Assembly (NCBI GenBank): GCA_951804985.1
Contig: OX638133.1
Coordinates: 4,236,501 to 4,300,500 of the forward strand
Reading direction: 5' to 3'
Source: Dryomyza anilis
Taxonomy: Eukaryota > Arthropoda > Insecta > Diptera > Dryomyzidae
Length of the DNA stretch: 64,000 nucleotides
Positions 11,090-23,564 of the stretch are shown here, piece by piece (positions within the stretch are counted from its first letter, which is position 1; each line of letters starts with the position of its first letter). The translations under genes were made by a program, and so were the position numbers. The notes under the pieces are model-generated. The model did no database searches. It saw nothing but the letters and a program-made list of their open reading frames with translations, and had not been told where the DNA came from.

Positions 11090-12905
11090 ATTTCTTTTAG
11101 CTGTATAAAACTCCCTGTACATCTTGAATCTTTAAGGATTTTAGGATGTTTTATATATTTTTATACATTAATTACCTATATAAATAGTTTCAATAGTTTA
11201 TTTTCAAATAACATTCATTTAAAAATAATACTATTTTATTACCCATTTCATTTGAGTAAAAATTTTTCCGCATGTACCCAATTCCCACTTCATTTTGCTA
11301 TCACTTCATTCCATAACATGTTGCGCATTGCACTCAACTCTGCTGAGTGAGTAAAGTAAGTTGAAAATTCGTATAAATCGTTTATTTTATGATACTCGAT
11401 CTGTGATAAAAATCGTGTACGTTTATTTATTTGTAAATTTAACACAGTCTGTATGCTTTTTTTGCAGAGTTTCCGTTTTGATATTTGCACTTGTCGAGTT
11501 CATTTATATTGATATTGATTTTGGCATGACGACTTGACCACGCAGTTGTCAACAGTGGTTTAAATGGTCTCGCATGGCAATAGAAATTAAATTTTACAAC
11601 AAGTGTTTTTTTTATTTATTTGGTAAACTTGAAGGCACGAAGTTGTTATTTTTTAAATGGTTTGTAATTGAAAAAAACCAATTACACATTGATATTTAAA
11701 AAAAAGTTGAATAATTTATATATTTTTCAATTACAAAAATTTGTGATGATGATTTTAATAATTTGTCGTTCGCAAATATTTAATTGGGAATGTTTTAATT
11801 TTTGGGGAACACAGAATTTTTCAGAATTTTTCGAAATATTTCAATGAAAAATCCAAAATGAAAATAGGACTTTAATACAATTATTTAAATTCACTTTATA
11901 GCGCATTTGATTAACTACCCAATAAAATACGCTTGTAATCGTTTTTTCATTTCGAATGGAAAACGTGAAAAATGTGCTGAAAATTAATCAACTACAACTT
12001 GGCGAATAATCGAAATTAAATGTTGCAGAAATAAGGAAGTACCGCTGTTTTTCCCGTTGTTCTTGTGGTCGACGTTGCCCTAAATTCAAAGCACGTGCCT
12101 GTAGTTTAATGCGAAAAATACCTGATGCTGAAAACAGCAAAACAATTTCAATGTCATGCTCGGCGGCAGCAAATGACGCCAGAGAAACAACGCAAAGGGA
12201 TGGCGTCAAACAACACAACAAGGATGCATTCTCAACACAGGACTCGCGCGCGGAAGCGGAAGCGGTGTTCGCCACTTGCGACGCCGGAAGAAATGCACAT
12301 TGCTGTCACGGCGCAAGGATGTCGCGGTATTTCGCGTTGTTTGCTGCAACTGGAGAAGCGCAAAATTGGGTCAGAAATACATAGGAAAGATATAGGCAAG
12401 CATTTCCTACAACACACACAGATATCCAAAACTCACACAGACACTAACCCAGTGACACTTCATTTGCCGTAATGATTAATGAACCGTGGTTGGTGTTTGT
12501 GCCTTGATTACATGTGTTGGTTGCTGAGGTTGTTGTTATTGTGGTTTTGCACTCATTACTTTGACATGCAACGTGACTAAATGTGACACAAGTGACAAAT
12601 TTTTAAAACTCTAAAGAATTCCTTTTAATTTATTCTTACATTACTCGCTCTCATGCTTCTTGAATTCCTCTAACATGTTGCTCTACTTTTGGGGCATGCA
12701 AAATGGTGTCGCTCATGTTTGACACATGTTTGTCATATTTCAGATGGTCTCTGACAGCACTGCCGCATTAAGTGGTTATATGTCGAAGGAGACTGAGGCT
12801 CCGTTTAATTGTGCTTTTGTGGCGGAAGTCACGCGTCTTTGGTTTTGCAGACAAAAGTAGCTGAAAGTAACACGCCAAGTAATGCCCATGAATAGTATAA
12901 AAAAA
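11090..12905. other. Unannotated; contains a GC-richer island at about 12.0-12.5 kb
   Basis: Mostly AT-rich. Between 12030 and 12470 base composition rises and three overlapping open frames occur on both strands (for example 12109-12384 with an ATG). No domain is recognisable, and the overlap of frames on both strands suggests composition rather than coding. It could be an untranslated or alternative first exon or a conserved regulatory block. Confidence 0.35.
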
Positions 12906-12909
12906 AATA

Positions 12910-14045
12910 ATTTACTAAGTGTAAATTAAATTTTCAAGTCAAAATTAAATTTTCAGTAAAAGTTAAATGTTTCAGTAATAATTTTATTTTTCAGTAAAAA
13001 ATTCAATTTTTCAGTAAAAATTCTATTTTTCAGTAAAAATTCTATTTTTCAGTAAAAATTCAATTTTTCAGTACAAAATTCAATTTTTCAGTACAAAATT
13101 CAATTTTTCAGTAAAAATTCAATTTTTCGTAAAAATTCAATTTTTAAGTAAAAATTCAAATTTTCAGTAAAAAATAAATTTTTCAGTAAAAAAAATAAAT
13201 TTTTCAGTAAAAATTAAATTTTTCAGTAAAAATTAAATTGTTTAGTAAAAATTAAATTGTTTAATAAAAATTAAATTTTTCAAAACAAATTAAAATTTTC
13301 AGTAAAAATTCAATTTTTCAGTAAAAATTCAATTTTTCAGTAGAAATTCAATTTTTCAGAAGAAATTCAATTTTTCAGTAAAAATTCAATTTTTCAGTAA
13401 AAATTCAATTTTTCAGTAAAAATTCAATTTTTCAGTAAAAAATTCAATTTTTCAGTAAAAATTCAATTTTTCAGTAAAAATTCAATTTTTCAGTAAAAAT
13501 TCAATTTTTCAGTAAAAATTCAATTTTTCAGTATAAATTCAATTTTTCAGTAAAAATTCAATTTTTCAGTAAAAATTCAATTTTTCAGTAAAAATTCAAT
13601 TTTTCAGTAAAAATTCAATTTTTCAGTAAAAATTCAATTTTTCAGTAAAAATTCAATTTTTCAGTAAAAAATCAATTTTTCAGTAAAAATTCAATTTTTC
13701 AGTAAAAAATCAATTTTTCAGTAAAAATTCAATTTTTCAGTAAAAATTCAATTTTTCAGTAAAAATTCAATTTTTCAGTAAAAATTCAATTTTTCAGTAA
13801 AAATTCAATTTTTCAGTAAAAATTAAATTTTTCAGTAAAAAGTCAATTTTTCAGTAAAAATTCAATTGTTCAGTAAAAATTCAATTGTTCAGTAAAAATT
13901 CCATTTTTCAGTAAATATTCAGTATTTCAGTAAAAAAAATTGTGCAAAAATGAAAATTTTCAGAAAAAATTTAAAATTTTAAGTAAATATTTCAATTTTC
14001 AAAGTAAAAATTTATTCTGTCAGTAAAAATTCAATTCATTAAAGT
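12910..14045. repeat. 19-bp tandem array 2 (GTAAAAATTCAATTTTTCA)
   Basis: About 58 units, very homogeneous from 13290 to 13880 and decayed at both ends. The unit is the exact reverse complement of the array at 1665-2165, so the two arrays are in inverted orientation about 11 kb apart. Confidence 0.95.
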
Positions 14046-14049
14046 TTTG

Positions 14050-14590
14050 AAAACGTAGCATTTAGAAAATTAATATTTTTTTTTATATTTTCACATATTT
14101 CTGAATGTTTTGGTTCTCTAAACTAACATAAAATAACTGGTTTATGCCGCGGCCGCACTTTTATAAACCTGGCTATTAACATGTTTTTTTATTACTTGTT
14201 TATTTTTAATTCTTTTTTGGCTACTAAAAGCAAACACATCCGGCACTCAAGGCATCAACTTCACGCCGTTCTTTCACCTCGCCTCAACTCACCGCACTTC
14301 ATGGCGCGCCTGGCTTCACCTGCAGTAGTTAAAGTTGGCTCTAGTTCTTTATGTACACAAATACAAACACACACACGCAGGCAGACAGACAAAGATATAA
14401 CTACGCGTGCATGTGTGCAAATATTTGCTAACACATTAACGTTAAATTACATACATGCCAAGGCACATACGTGGACACACATGAATAGGCGCACAAACAG
14501 GCGCAAACGTAAGGTTGAAAAGTAAAAGGATTCTTTTGCATCAAAGTGCAAAAAGGAATATAGGAGCTTAAATTTAACCGTAGCATTTTA
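14050..14590. other. Unannotated, locally GC-richer stretch
   Basis: It contains a GCGGCCGC octamer at 14149-14156 and a CA/ACAC-rich part at 14355-14480. The open frame 14181-14525 looks like translated low-complexity DNA. No gene is supported. Confidence 0.35.
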
Positions 14591-14594
14591 CTTA

Positions 14595-15005
14595 CTTTTT
14601 GAATTATTATTGAATGTAATTGAAAGTAATTGAAAAGGTTTGAAAGTGATTGAAAGCGCTTTAAAGGTTTTGAATGCGATTGAAAGTGATTAAACGTAGT
14701 TGAAATTGATTGAATGAGGTTGAAGTAGTAAAATAATAAACATGAAAATAATTGAAAACAATTTTAAATGATACATGAGTACTTAAAAGAAATTGAATGT
14801 AATTGAAAGTGATTGAAAGTGATTGAAAATGATTGAACGTAGTTAAAATTGATTGAATGATGTTGAAGCTGATTCAAAATAGTAAAATAGTAAAAATGAA
14901 AATAATTTGAAACAACTTAAAATGGTATATGAGTACTTAAAATAAATTGAAGGTAATACATAGTGATTGAATGTGGTTGAAATTGGCTGAAAATAATTAA
15001 AATTA
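14595..15005. repeat. Degenerate GATTGAAAGT array with a larger duplication
   Basis: Many variants of a roughly 10-base GATTGAAAGT unit. A larger unit of roughly 170 bases, ending with ATGAGTACTTAAAA, occurs twice (ends near 14788 and 14943), so a short array plus non-repetitive spacer was duplicated in tandem. Confidence 0.75.
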
Positions 15006-15009
15006 CTAA

Positions 15010-15525
15010 GAATACATGCACGACATTAAATACAATCGCACGCCGAGCGGCAGACTTGTTGTTCTTTTCAATGTTCGTCTTCTCACTCCTTACTAGTTGA
15101 GCTCACTTGCTGCACTCACTGTATTCGTTGTATGTTCAGCGATAGTAGTGTCATTTGGTTTCCTTCTTGACACTAGTTGACACCAATGAAACAAATACTG
15201 CAGTGAAGTGTAGTCGCTGGAGACATTTCATTATAATACTGTCGACTGTCTTTGCAAAAAAGCACCTAATACTGTGGAGTACAGTAGTGCATATTGTGTA
15301 GAGGGAACTTCAAATACATTCTTGCAGTTGTCTAATTGGTACTATTCAGCAAATTAGTATAAACAAAATTTTGACATGCTCAAGTCAGTTAAAAACATTT
15401 TTATATATTATATTATTATCGTAGTTTTTATCTAACACATTTTTCCAAAATCTCCCTATTTTCTATCTATACAGAAAATATGCCGGAAATCTGTTTTTTA
15501 AACCTTTCCGAAATAGTTATTCTGA
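15010..15525. other. Unannotated stretch
   Basis: Mixed composition; nothing recognised. Confidence 0.3.
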
Positions 15526-15529
15526 ACTT

Positions 15530-16215
15530 TCCATTTGGAATTCAGAAAATATCAATTGAAATTTTTTGAACTCCAAATGAAATTCTCTGAATTTTAAATG
15601 GAAAGTTTTGAATATCAAATGAAAATTTTCCAAATTTTAAGTGGAAATTTCTGAATATCAAATAACACTTTCTGAATTTCAAATGGAATGTTTGGAATAT
15701 CAATGGAAATTTACTGTATTTCAAATGGAAACTTCTGAATATCAATTGAAATTTTCTGGTTTACAAATAGAAACTTATGACTGTCAAGTGATGTCTTTTG
15801 AATTTAAAATTAATAGAATTTGCCAATTATAGAATTTCTGAATTACAATTGGCATTTTCTGAATTTCAAATGGAATTTCTGTATTTCATTTGATGTCTTT
15901 TGAATTTCAAATAGAATGTTTTTAAAATCAAATGAAATTTTCTGTATTTGAAATGGAAACTTATGACTATTAAGAGATGTCTTTTGAATTTCAAATAGAA
16001 TTTCTGAATTACAATTGGCATTTTCTGAATTTCAAATGGAATTTCTGTATTTCATTTGATGTCTTTTGGATTTCAAATAAAATGTCTAAACTACAATTGA
16101 CATCTTAATAACAATTCTGAATAATAATTTAAGTCTTTTAAATTTCAAACTGAATTCAGAAATTACAATTGACGTTTTTTGAATTTCAAATATAATTTCT
16201 GAAATTCAATAGATC
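15530..16215. repeat. Degenerate ~20-bp array (TTTCTGAATTTCAAATGGAA)
   Basis: Repeated TTTCTGAATWTCAAATGGAA-like units with drift. A larger block (GAATTACAATTGGCATTTTC through TTTCATTTGATGTCTTTTG) appears at about 15835-15905 and again at 16008-16072, showing a second-level duplication of about 170 bases. The small ORFs here are repeat by-products. Confidence 0.8.
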
Positions 16216-16219
16216 TTCT

Positions 16220-17440
16220 CTATAATACATATGTAACTGGTGTAGTTAAGCATATAAAATTATTACAAAATTGCTACAAAATAAGTAAAATTTAAGCATT
16301 TCATGCTATATGTTAGCAACATTTATATTTCCCGATCAACAAAGTGGCATCATTTGGCTGTCAGTGCATTTTGCCATAATGTGCATCATACTTTATGACA
16401 GGCACCATAAAATGAGTATAAAGTAGAAATTTATACACTCTGCCAATGGGTTATAATAAAAGTGAAACGTGGTACAAACAACACGTTGACACATAAACAC
16501 ACAGTGCTCTTTGTACAAGTATTTGTTACAATGTGTCAATGTGTGTGTGTGGCATATATCAAAATCCAAATGCGCCGCACGTAAAATAGTGAAAAACTTT
16601 AGCAAGACGATCGCAGCACATATTTTTTATGCATTTATGCGCGTGTCCTGCAATGTCCTGCTAATGGAAATTGTATTACAAACTGTCAACACAGGCATGC
16701 GTCTCATCGCTTCTGTCGCATGTTCATCTGTAACTTGTCATGTGTCGTCGCCATATTTGCTGCTGTTCAACTGTCTATCTTCTTATGATGTCCTTCCTTC
16801 AGAGGACATAATTGTATTGCGTTCATATTTATGTGTCTGACGGATGTTCTTTGCATATAAAACAACGATTATATTATATATAATCGGTAATATATGGCTT
16901 CATGAGGTTAATATTACGGTTAACATGATTTCTGCGAATTTTATAAAATAATTAAAATAAAATTATTATAAAAAATATTAAAAAAAAATATTATAAAAAT
17001 ATCTATCGACATATTTCACTTCGAATTTACTAAATTTTAGTTAAAAAAAAAGTTTATTACTTTTATTTCAATGTTTTATTTGTTTTACATGTGATTTATA
17101 TATTTAAACATAATTTGTATATCGTATGCAATACCGCATTTTTTATATTGCATGCGATTGTATTTTTGTATATATTATATAATTAGTTTATTATCATTTT
17201 TATTTAACTGAATGCAATTTTTATTTATTAATTTCTCCCATGCGCTTTTATATATTTATTAACATGTAATACAGTTCTACCACCATAATATTTATAACTA
17301 TATATTTTTATCACTCACATGAGATAAATTTGTTGAAGCATGTATATTTCAATTTATCAGTGTGCCCAATTGTTTACAAGAAACAAATTCTAATTATACT
17401 TTTCTCTCATGCAATTTTTTTTATATAGCATGCAATTTAT
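16220..17440. other. Unannotated stretch
   Basis: 16480-16850 is GC-richer with overlapping frames on both strands (16393-16605 minus, 16511-16840 plus) but no recognisable protein. 16860-17440 is very AT-rich with scattered GCATGCGAT motifs that become a repeat further right. Confidence 0.35.
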
Positions 17441-17454
17441 ATTTGTCATGAAAT

Positions 17455-17900
17455 TATTAATTGCCATAATGTCGGTAGAAAACCAAAAACTTGGTAAATT
17501 AATTTAATATTTTCTAACAAAAGAATAATATTATCGCATGCGATTTTATATTTGTACAATTTTTATTACATGCGTTGTAATTTTTTTTATCACATATTTA
17601 ATTTATTTTCAAATTATAATATTATATTGGTCTTGAAAATATTATTTGTCATAATGTCGACAAAAAATCTATAACATGGTAAATTTTTCTAACAAAATAT
17701 TTATATTATATAAAAGATTTATAATATCGCATGCTATTTATATTTGCAAAATTTGTATTACATGCGTTTTAGTTTTTTTTTATAACATATATAATATATA
17801 TTCAAATTATAATATTATTTTTTTATGTAATTTTATAGTGCCAACAGATAATTTTGATAACACAATTTGAATTAAAAAAAAAAATTAATTTATCGCATGC
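17455..17900. repeat. ~185-bp tandem duplication with TCGCATGCGA palindrome
   Basis: CATAATGTCGGTAGAAAA near 17465 recurs as CATAATGTCGACAAAAAA near 17650. TATCGCATGCGATTTTATAT near 17532 recurs as TATCGCATGCTATTTATATT near 17724. ATTACATGCGTTGTAATTTT near 17566 recurs near 17757. The conserved TCGCATGCGA is a perfect palindrome; other copies lie at about 17150 and 17892. Confidence 0.75.
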
Positions 17901-17904
17901 GATA

Positions 17905-18845
17905 ATTTATTTTTCAAAAAGTATTTTATTTTTACAAAAATACATTCATAACAAAACTTTATATTTAACATACAGTAACTTGCGATTTTTTATATATACA
18001 TTAAAATCGCATGTTAGAAAAAAATATATATAAAATATAAAAAAAAGTATTTTCTTTAATCGTTTTAATAGTAGAAAAGTGTTTTTTTTAATAAATTTGT
18101 TTTCTTTAATTTTTAAATCAAGATATTAATTGCATCCTGATAAATAAATCGCATGTTAGAAAATATTATATAGCTTAGAAAATATTATATAAAGACATAT
18201 ACATTTTATCCACAAAATAATATTAATTAAAACATTAAAAAACGCCTACATTTTTAAAATATAAATTTTTCTCGCATGACACTTTCTTCCTTATTGCGTT
18301 ATTTATCATTCTGCATAAAAAGTAATTTAATTGCTTTTCTTTAAATAAAAATATATATTGTGCTGTTCAATTTCAAAGTCAATTGATTGACATTTTATAC
18401 AAAATAAATACCTGCCAAACATCACCAAACAGCTCTGTAGCATTTTGCAAATAATAAATGACTTTTCATTAATTTCCTTTTAACAACTTGAACGTTTTTT
18501 TTTGATTTCGAGATTAAAGTTAAATATTTTTGTAATTTATAAAATTTCCATTAGCAGCAAACTGTTTATTTTTACTGCCAACTCATTTAAATGCTGCACT
18601 TGATTCGCTCTTCAATTCAACAAAATAAATCAGCCGAGCAATTATTTATTGACTGCTACCAGCAGCAACACGCTGATATTCGACAGCAACACTTAGAGCA
18701 GCAACTGAGGCAAGAGCAACAGCAGCACGTCTGCCATCAATGCAGACGTCAGCAGTTTGACATTTAATTTGGCAAAGATTATGTGGATGTTGCTTGCAGC
18801 AGCATCAGTGGCTTTATGAGAGCTTTTTACCCCAACGGTGAGTTG
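17905..18845. other. Unannotated stretch
   Basis: Very AT-rich to about 18580, then a CAGCAGCAA-rich GC-richer patch (18640-18840) that may be transcribed or regulatory; nothing recognised. Confidence 0.3.
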
Positions 18846-18854
18846 GTGTCAAAA

Positions 18855-20520
18855 GTGCAAATCGCTGAAAATTGGCAACGTTGCATTTGACAAGAGTGAC
18901 AACAGTGTTTGGGTGATTTGACATTTTTATAGCTCAAAAGTTATGTTTAATTTAATCAGTTAATGGAATTACAGAGATATTTAAAATTATTGCATAAATA
19001 CCAAAAAAAAATATTGAAGTTTTCGTACTATTTGACTTTGCTGAAAATTGGCAACATTGCATTTGCAATAAAATTCTATAAAATAAGTACTCATTTATGG
19101 AGTGTTTTCCGTTTTTGAAAGTCAATTTAAATATATTTGAATATATTTTAAAGTCTTAAAATAAAATGCTTTGAAAATGGGCAACATTGCATTTTAAATA
19201 TTTGCCAGTAAGTGACTTATATGGAAAATATATAATTATATTTATTTTTTTGAATTTCAGCAAATATTAAAACATTTTAATAAATAAAAATTAATAATAT
19301 GAAATTAATGCATAGTATACAATGAAAATTGGCAACGCAGCAATTAAATTTGTATGTAAAATTTTAAACTCATTTATTGCATTTATAAACACAATTACTA
19401 ACTCTTATATCATTGAAAACCATGTATGGGAAATTGGTAATGTGGCATTTGACAAATTTGGCAGTAAAATTCTAATATTGGTAAACATTTGTACCTATGT
19501 ACTTTTTTTCATTGCTAGTCTAATTAGTATGAATGGCAAAAAAAATAATTTAATAGGTACTATTTAAAACAGTGAAAAATTACAACGTTGCATTATCAAT
19601 TTTGTATTTAGTATTAAGTTTTAAACTGAATTTGAAGGTTTCAAAAAATAATACATTACATTGCAAAAATTAAATATTATCTTAGTACTTCAATACTTTA
19701 TAAAACTTGCTTTTAAAATTGGCAACGTTGCATTTAAAATATTCAGCAGTTAAATAACCAAAGAAATATGTCTTAATATTTTCTCTAATATAATGCAGCA
19801 TATTGTAAAAAATTAAAATAATAATAAAATAATAATAAAATAAACGACAACGTCGCTGACCAAAAATTAATTTATTTAGTTTTAAACAATAACAATATAT
19901 AATAAATATAACAATATATAGCAAATTATTGCCAAAAATTACAATTATTTTATTACTTTCTAAACTTGTTTACATTCTGCTTTGAAATTTGGCAACGCCG
20001 CACACGCACGGTTGCAAATATCAAATGCTTATTTGTAATTTGGAAGTAAAGCATTTATTTATTAACTCTACTTGTAGTACTTTAAACAAAAATAATTAAT
20101 TACAATTTATCGCAAAATAAATACTATTTTAGTACTTTCTAACTCTTTTATACAAACTACACATTGAATATTGGCAACTTTGTATTTAAAATATTTAGCA
20201 GTAAAACACCTGCAGAAATATGTCTTAACATGTCCTCTAATATACTGCAGCATATTGCAAAAAATTAAAATAACTTTTATAATTTTTAAATCAGCGAAAA
20301 ACGACAACGTCGCTTTCAAATTTTTATTTCGTTAGTTCTAAACAAAATTTTAAACACTGAAATAACAATATATAATAAATATAACAATATATAAAAATTT
20401 ATTACCAAAAATTAAAACTATTTTAATACTTTCTAAACTCGTTTACATGCTGCCATGAAATTTGGCAACGTCGCATAGAAACGATTGTCAATATGAGTAG
20501 GTCGTTTGCAATTTCGGAAG
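18855..20520. repeat. Decayed ~140-bp tandem repeat centred on TTGGCAACGTTGCATTT
   Basis: The motif GAAAATTGGCAACGTTGCAT, or a variant, recurs near 18870, 19042, 19176, 19323, 19428, 19574, 19714, 19848, 19983, 20166, 20302 and 20455, i.e. mostly every 130-155 bases. Its heart, GCAACGTTGC, is a perfect palindrome. A later ~455-bp duplication (19710-20000 against 20165-20480) is superimposed. Confidence 0.8.
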
Positions 20521-20524
20521 TAAA

Positions 20525-21870
20525 GTTTTTATTTATTGACTTGAATTATAGTAATTTAAACGATTTTTAATTGGTTCAACTTAATTGCAATCATTTTCAA
20601 ATCCAATTTAATACTCTATAAATCCGCGCGCTAAGTTCGCGTCATAATTTTCGTCGTTGAACATCCGCCGGTCTACGTGCTGAAAACTCAACAAACAATG
20701 TTGCTTGGCTCTTATTTATTAATGACTCTAAATTGTTATTTAAATAAATAATGTATTAAAATTCCAACACTACAGGGCAATTAAGTCGTCGATAAAATAA
20801 TAAATCTTTTTTTAATATTTATTGATTTGTTAAAAAAAAATTAGAGACTGTGCCGAGTGCTTTGATCTGTTTTATGGCAAATGCGGCGTGTTTAAAATCG
20901 ATGCACAAAAAAAAATTTAATTCATAAATAATAATTTTTGTTGTGGTGGTGAGTTGATGTAGGTTTTGTGTTTATTTAAATAAACACATTGAACAATGTA
21001 AATATTTTGATTGGAAAAAGTAGCGTAAATAAATATTGAATTTTAATTATTTCTTTTTTATAGTTTATTTTCTTTTTTATCAAATACATATTAAATATTT
21101 AAATTATTTTTTTATAATTTTTAACTTTAATTTTTAATGCACTCGATAAATGCACCAATCTTTCAACTTTGCTGCGCCTGTCAGTTGTCATTGCTTCGCA
21201 AAATATGCGCGCACCTCCGTCAGCGCCAATTAACACCTTCCATGCAACGTTCGGCAGCAACACATCAGAGCCACACAGCCTCCAAGGCGTCGTCACTATG
21301 CACCGCATGGCATCTCGCCGGCTGAATGGCTGTCAACGGCGTTTAGTCGGCGCGATGAATTTATTTATTTGTTTGTTGGTTTAAAATGCATCCAAATGGC
21401 TTCATTAACGTGCGTGTCGTGTTGTGCCGCGTTGCATCCGACTGCCTCCTGCCGGCAAGATAAACAACGGATGGACAGACGGCACAATTGCGTCACTCGA
21501 CATTAGTCGAATGACTGCTGAAGTGCGCCGCACGATCCGCACAAATGTTTTTTTCAATGAAGGCGATCGTTTGTGAATTAGTTGCATCTTTGCTGTTGCT
21601 GCTGTCGCTGATCTATGTTGTCAGACGCAAGCAATTAATGCAATTCAATTTTTATTGCTGCTGGAAACTCTTTAATTTTAATGCTAAGTAATTTATTTTG
21701 ATATGCGTTTGATTGATTAACTGCAAAGCTTAAGTGTGCGCTGCGCAGTGGTTGGCAAAGTTTAGAAATAAAAAATAATTGTTGAAAATTTGTCACTCTT
21801 TGAACCCAGCAGAAAATTCAGTTTTATTACAAAAATAAAGGTATAAGTTTTAGTGAATTATTATAGAATA
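20525..21870. other. Unannotated; GC-richer island at 21.13-21.62 kb
   Basis: AT-rich except for 21130-21620, where several frames overlap on both strands without a recognisable domain. The island lies 3.2 kb upstream of the receptor start codon and is a candidate regulatory region or untranslated exon by composition only. Confidence 0.35.
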
Positions 21871-21879
21871 AAACAAAAT

Positions 21880-23560
21880 TTTATTTATGAATGAAAAATA
21901 CAATTTTGAGTGATAAATACAATTTTGAGTGAGAATTAGAATATATAGTGAAAATTTGTATTTTGAGTGAAAAATCAGTTTTGAGTAAAAAATTAGTAAA
22001 TAAAAAAAAAAAAAATTGGGTGAGAATTTTAATTTTGAGTGAAGAACTTAATTTTGAGTGAAGAACTTAATTTTGAGTAAAAATTTAATTTTGAGTGAAA
22101 AATCAATATTTAGGAAAAAAATTCAATTTTGAGTGAAAAATCAATTTGAGTGAAAAACTTTATTTTCAGTGAAAAATTCGAAATATAAGTAAAATATTCA
22201 ATTTTGAGTGAAAATGCAATTTTGAGTGAAAATGCAGTTTTGAGTGAAAAATACAATTTTTAGTGAAAATAGAGTGAAAAGCAATTTTTATTTTCAGTAA
22301 AAAAATTCGAATTTTGAGCGAAATATTCAATTTTGAGTGAAAAATGCAACATTGAGTGAAAAATTAAATTTTGAGTTAAAATTAAATTTTGAGTGAAAAA
22401 TTCAATATTTAGTAAAAAAAAAGTCAATTTTGAGTGAAAAAATCAATTTGACTGAAAAACTTTATTTGCAGTGAAAAATTCGAATTATAGGTGAAATATT
22501 CAATTTTGAGTGAAATATTTAATTTTGAGTGAAAAAATAAATTTTGAGTGAAAAATGCAATTTTAAGTGAAAAATGCAAATTTTGAGTATAAAATTCAAT
22601 TTTGAGAGAAAAATTTAATTTTTAGTGAACAATTTGATTTAGAGTAGATTTAGAGAAGAGTAGTGTTTTGAGTAAAAAATTGAATTAGGAGTACATTATT
22701 TCATTTTGAGTGAAAAAATTAATTTTGAGTGAAAAGTTTAATGTTGAGCAAAAAGTTAAATTTTGAATAAAACATTAAATTTTGATTAAATTTATAAAAT
22801 TCTATTTTTAGTGAAAAATTCAATTTAAGTGATGATGCAATTTTGATTGAAAAAATGCAATTTTGTGTGAAAATTGCAATTTTGAGTGAAAAATTCAATT
22901 TTGGGTGAAAAATGCAATTTTGAGTGAAAAATGCAATTTTGAGTGAAAAATGCAATTTTGAGTGAAAAATGCAATTTTGAGTGAAAAATGCAACATTGAG
23001 TGAAAAATGCAATTTTGAGTGATATATTCAATTTTGTGTGAAACATGCAATTTTGATTGAAAAAATGCAATTTTGAGTGAAAATTGCAATTTTGAGTAAA
23101 AAATTCAATTTTGGGTGAAAAATGCAATTTTGAGTGAAAAATGCAATTTTGAGTGAAAAATGCAATTTTGAGTGAAAAATGCAATTTTGAGTGAAAAATG
23201 CAATTTTGGGTTAAAAATGCAATTTTGAGTGAAAAATGCAATTTTGAGTGAAAAATGCAATTTTGAGTGAAAAATGCAATTTTGAGTGAACTTGAAATTT
23301 TGAGTGAAAAATTCACTTTTGAATGAAATTGAGTGCAATATTGAGTGAACATTGAAATGTTGAGTGAAAAAATTTTAATTTTGAGTATAAAATTCAATTT
23401 TGATATAAAAATTATATTTTTGAGAGAACAATTTGATTTAGAGTAAAAAAATGTACAATAATTAATTTTGCGTGTAAAAATAAATTTTGAGTGAAAAGTT
23501 AATTTTTCAGTGAATAATTTTATTTTGATTGAAAAATTTGATTTTTAGTATAATAATCAG
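21880..23560. repeat. 19-bp tandem array 3 (TGAAAAATGCAATTTTGAG)
   Basis: About 80 units, most homogeneous at 22855-23285 and irregular elsewhere. Because 19 is not a multiple of 3, the minus-strand translation cycles through HSKLHFSLKIAFFTQNCIF over 57 bases, which explains the long frames 22719-23397. A direct duplication of the whole unit block is visible (22850-22925 against 23040-23120). Confidence 0.93.
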
Positions 23561-23564
23561 ATAA

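Noticed and set aside
12109..12472. Small protein-coding gene in the GC-richer island
   Set aside because: Frames overlap on both strands, show no recognisable domain and no splice structure; composition explains them.
1665..14045. One large inverted duplication covering 1.7-14 kb (19-bp arrays, 4.2/8.9-kb and 5.95/9.3-kb inverted pairs)
   Set aside because: The order of the pairs is not mirrored (left order array-ATTCATCA element-INE-1-like; right order ATTCATCA element-INE-1-like-array), so independent insertions explain it better.
22719..23397. Long minus-strand frames with a 19-residue repeat, resembling a repetitive protein
   Set aside because: Explained by the 19-base tandem DNA repeat; homologous arrays elsewhere are not open.
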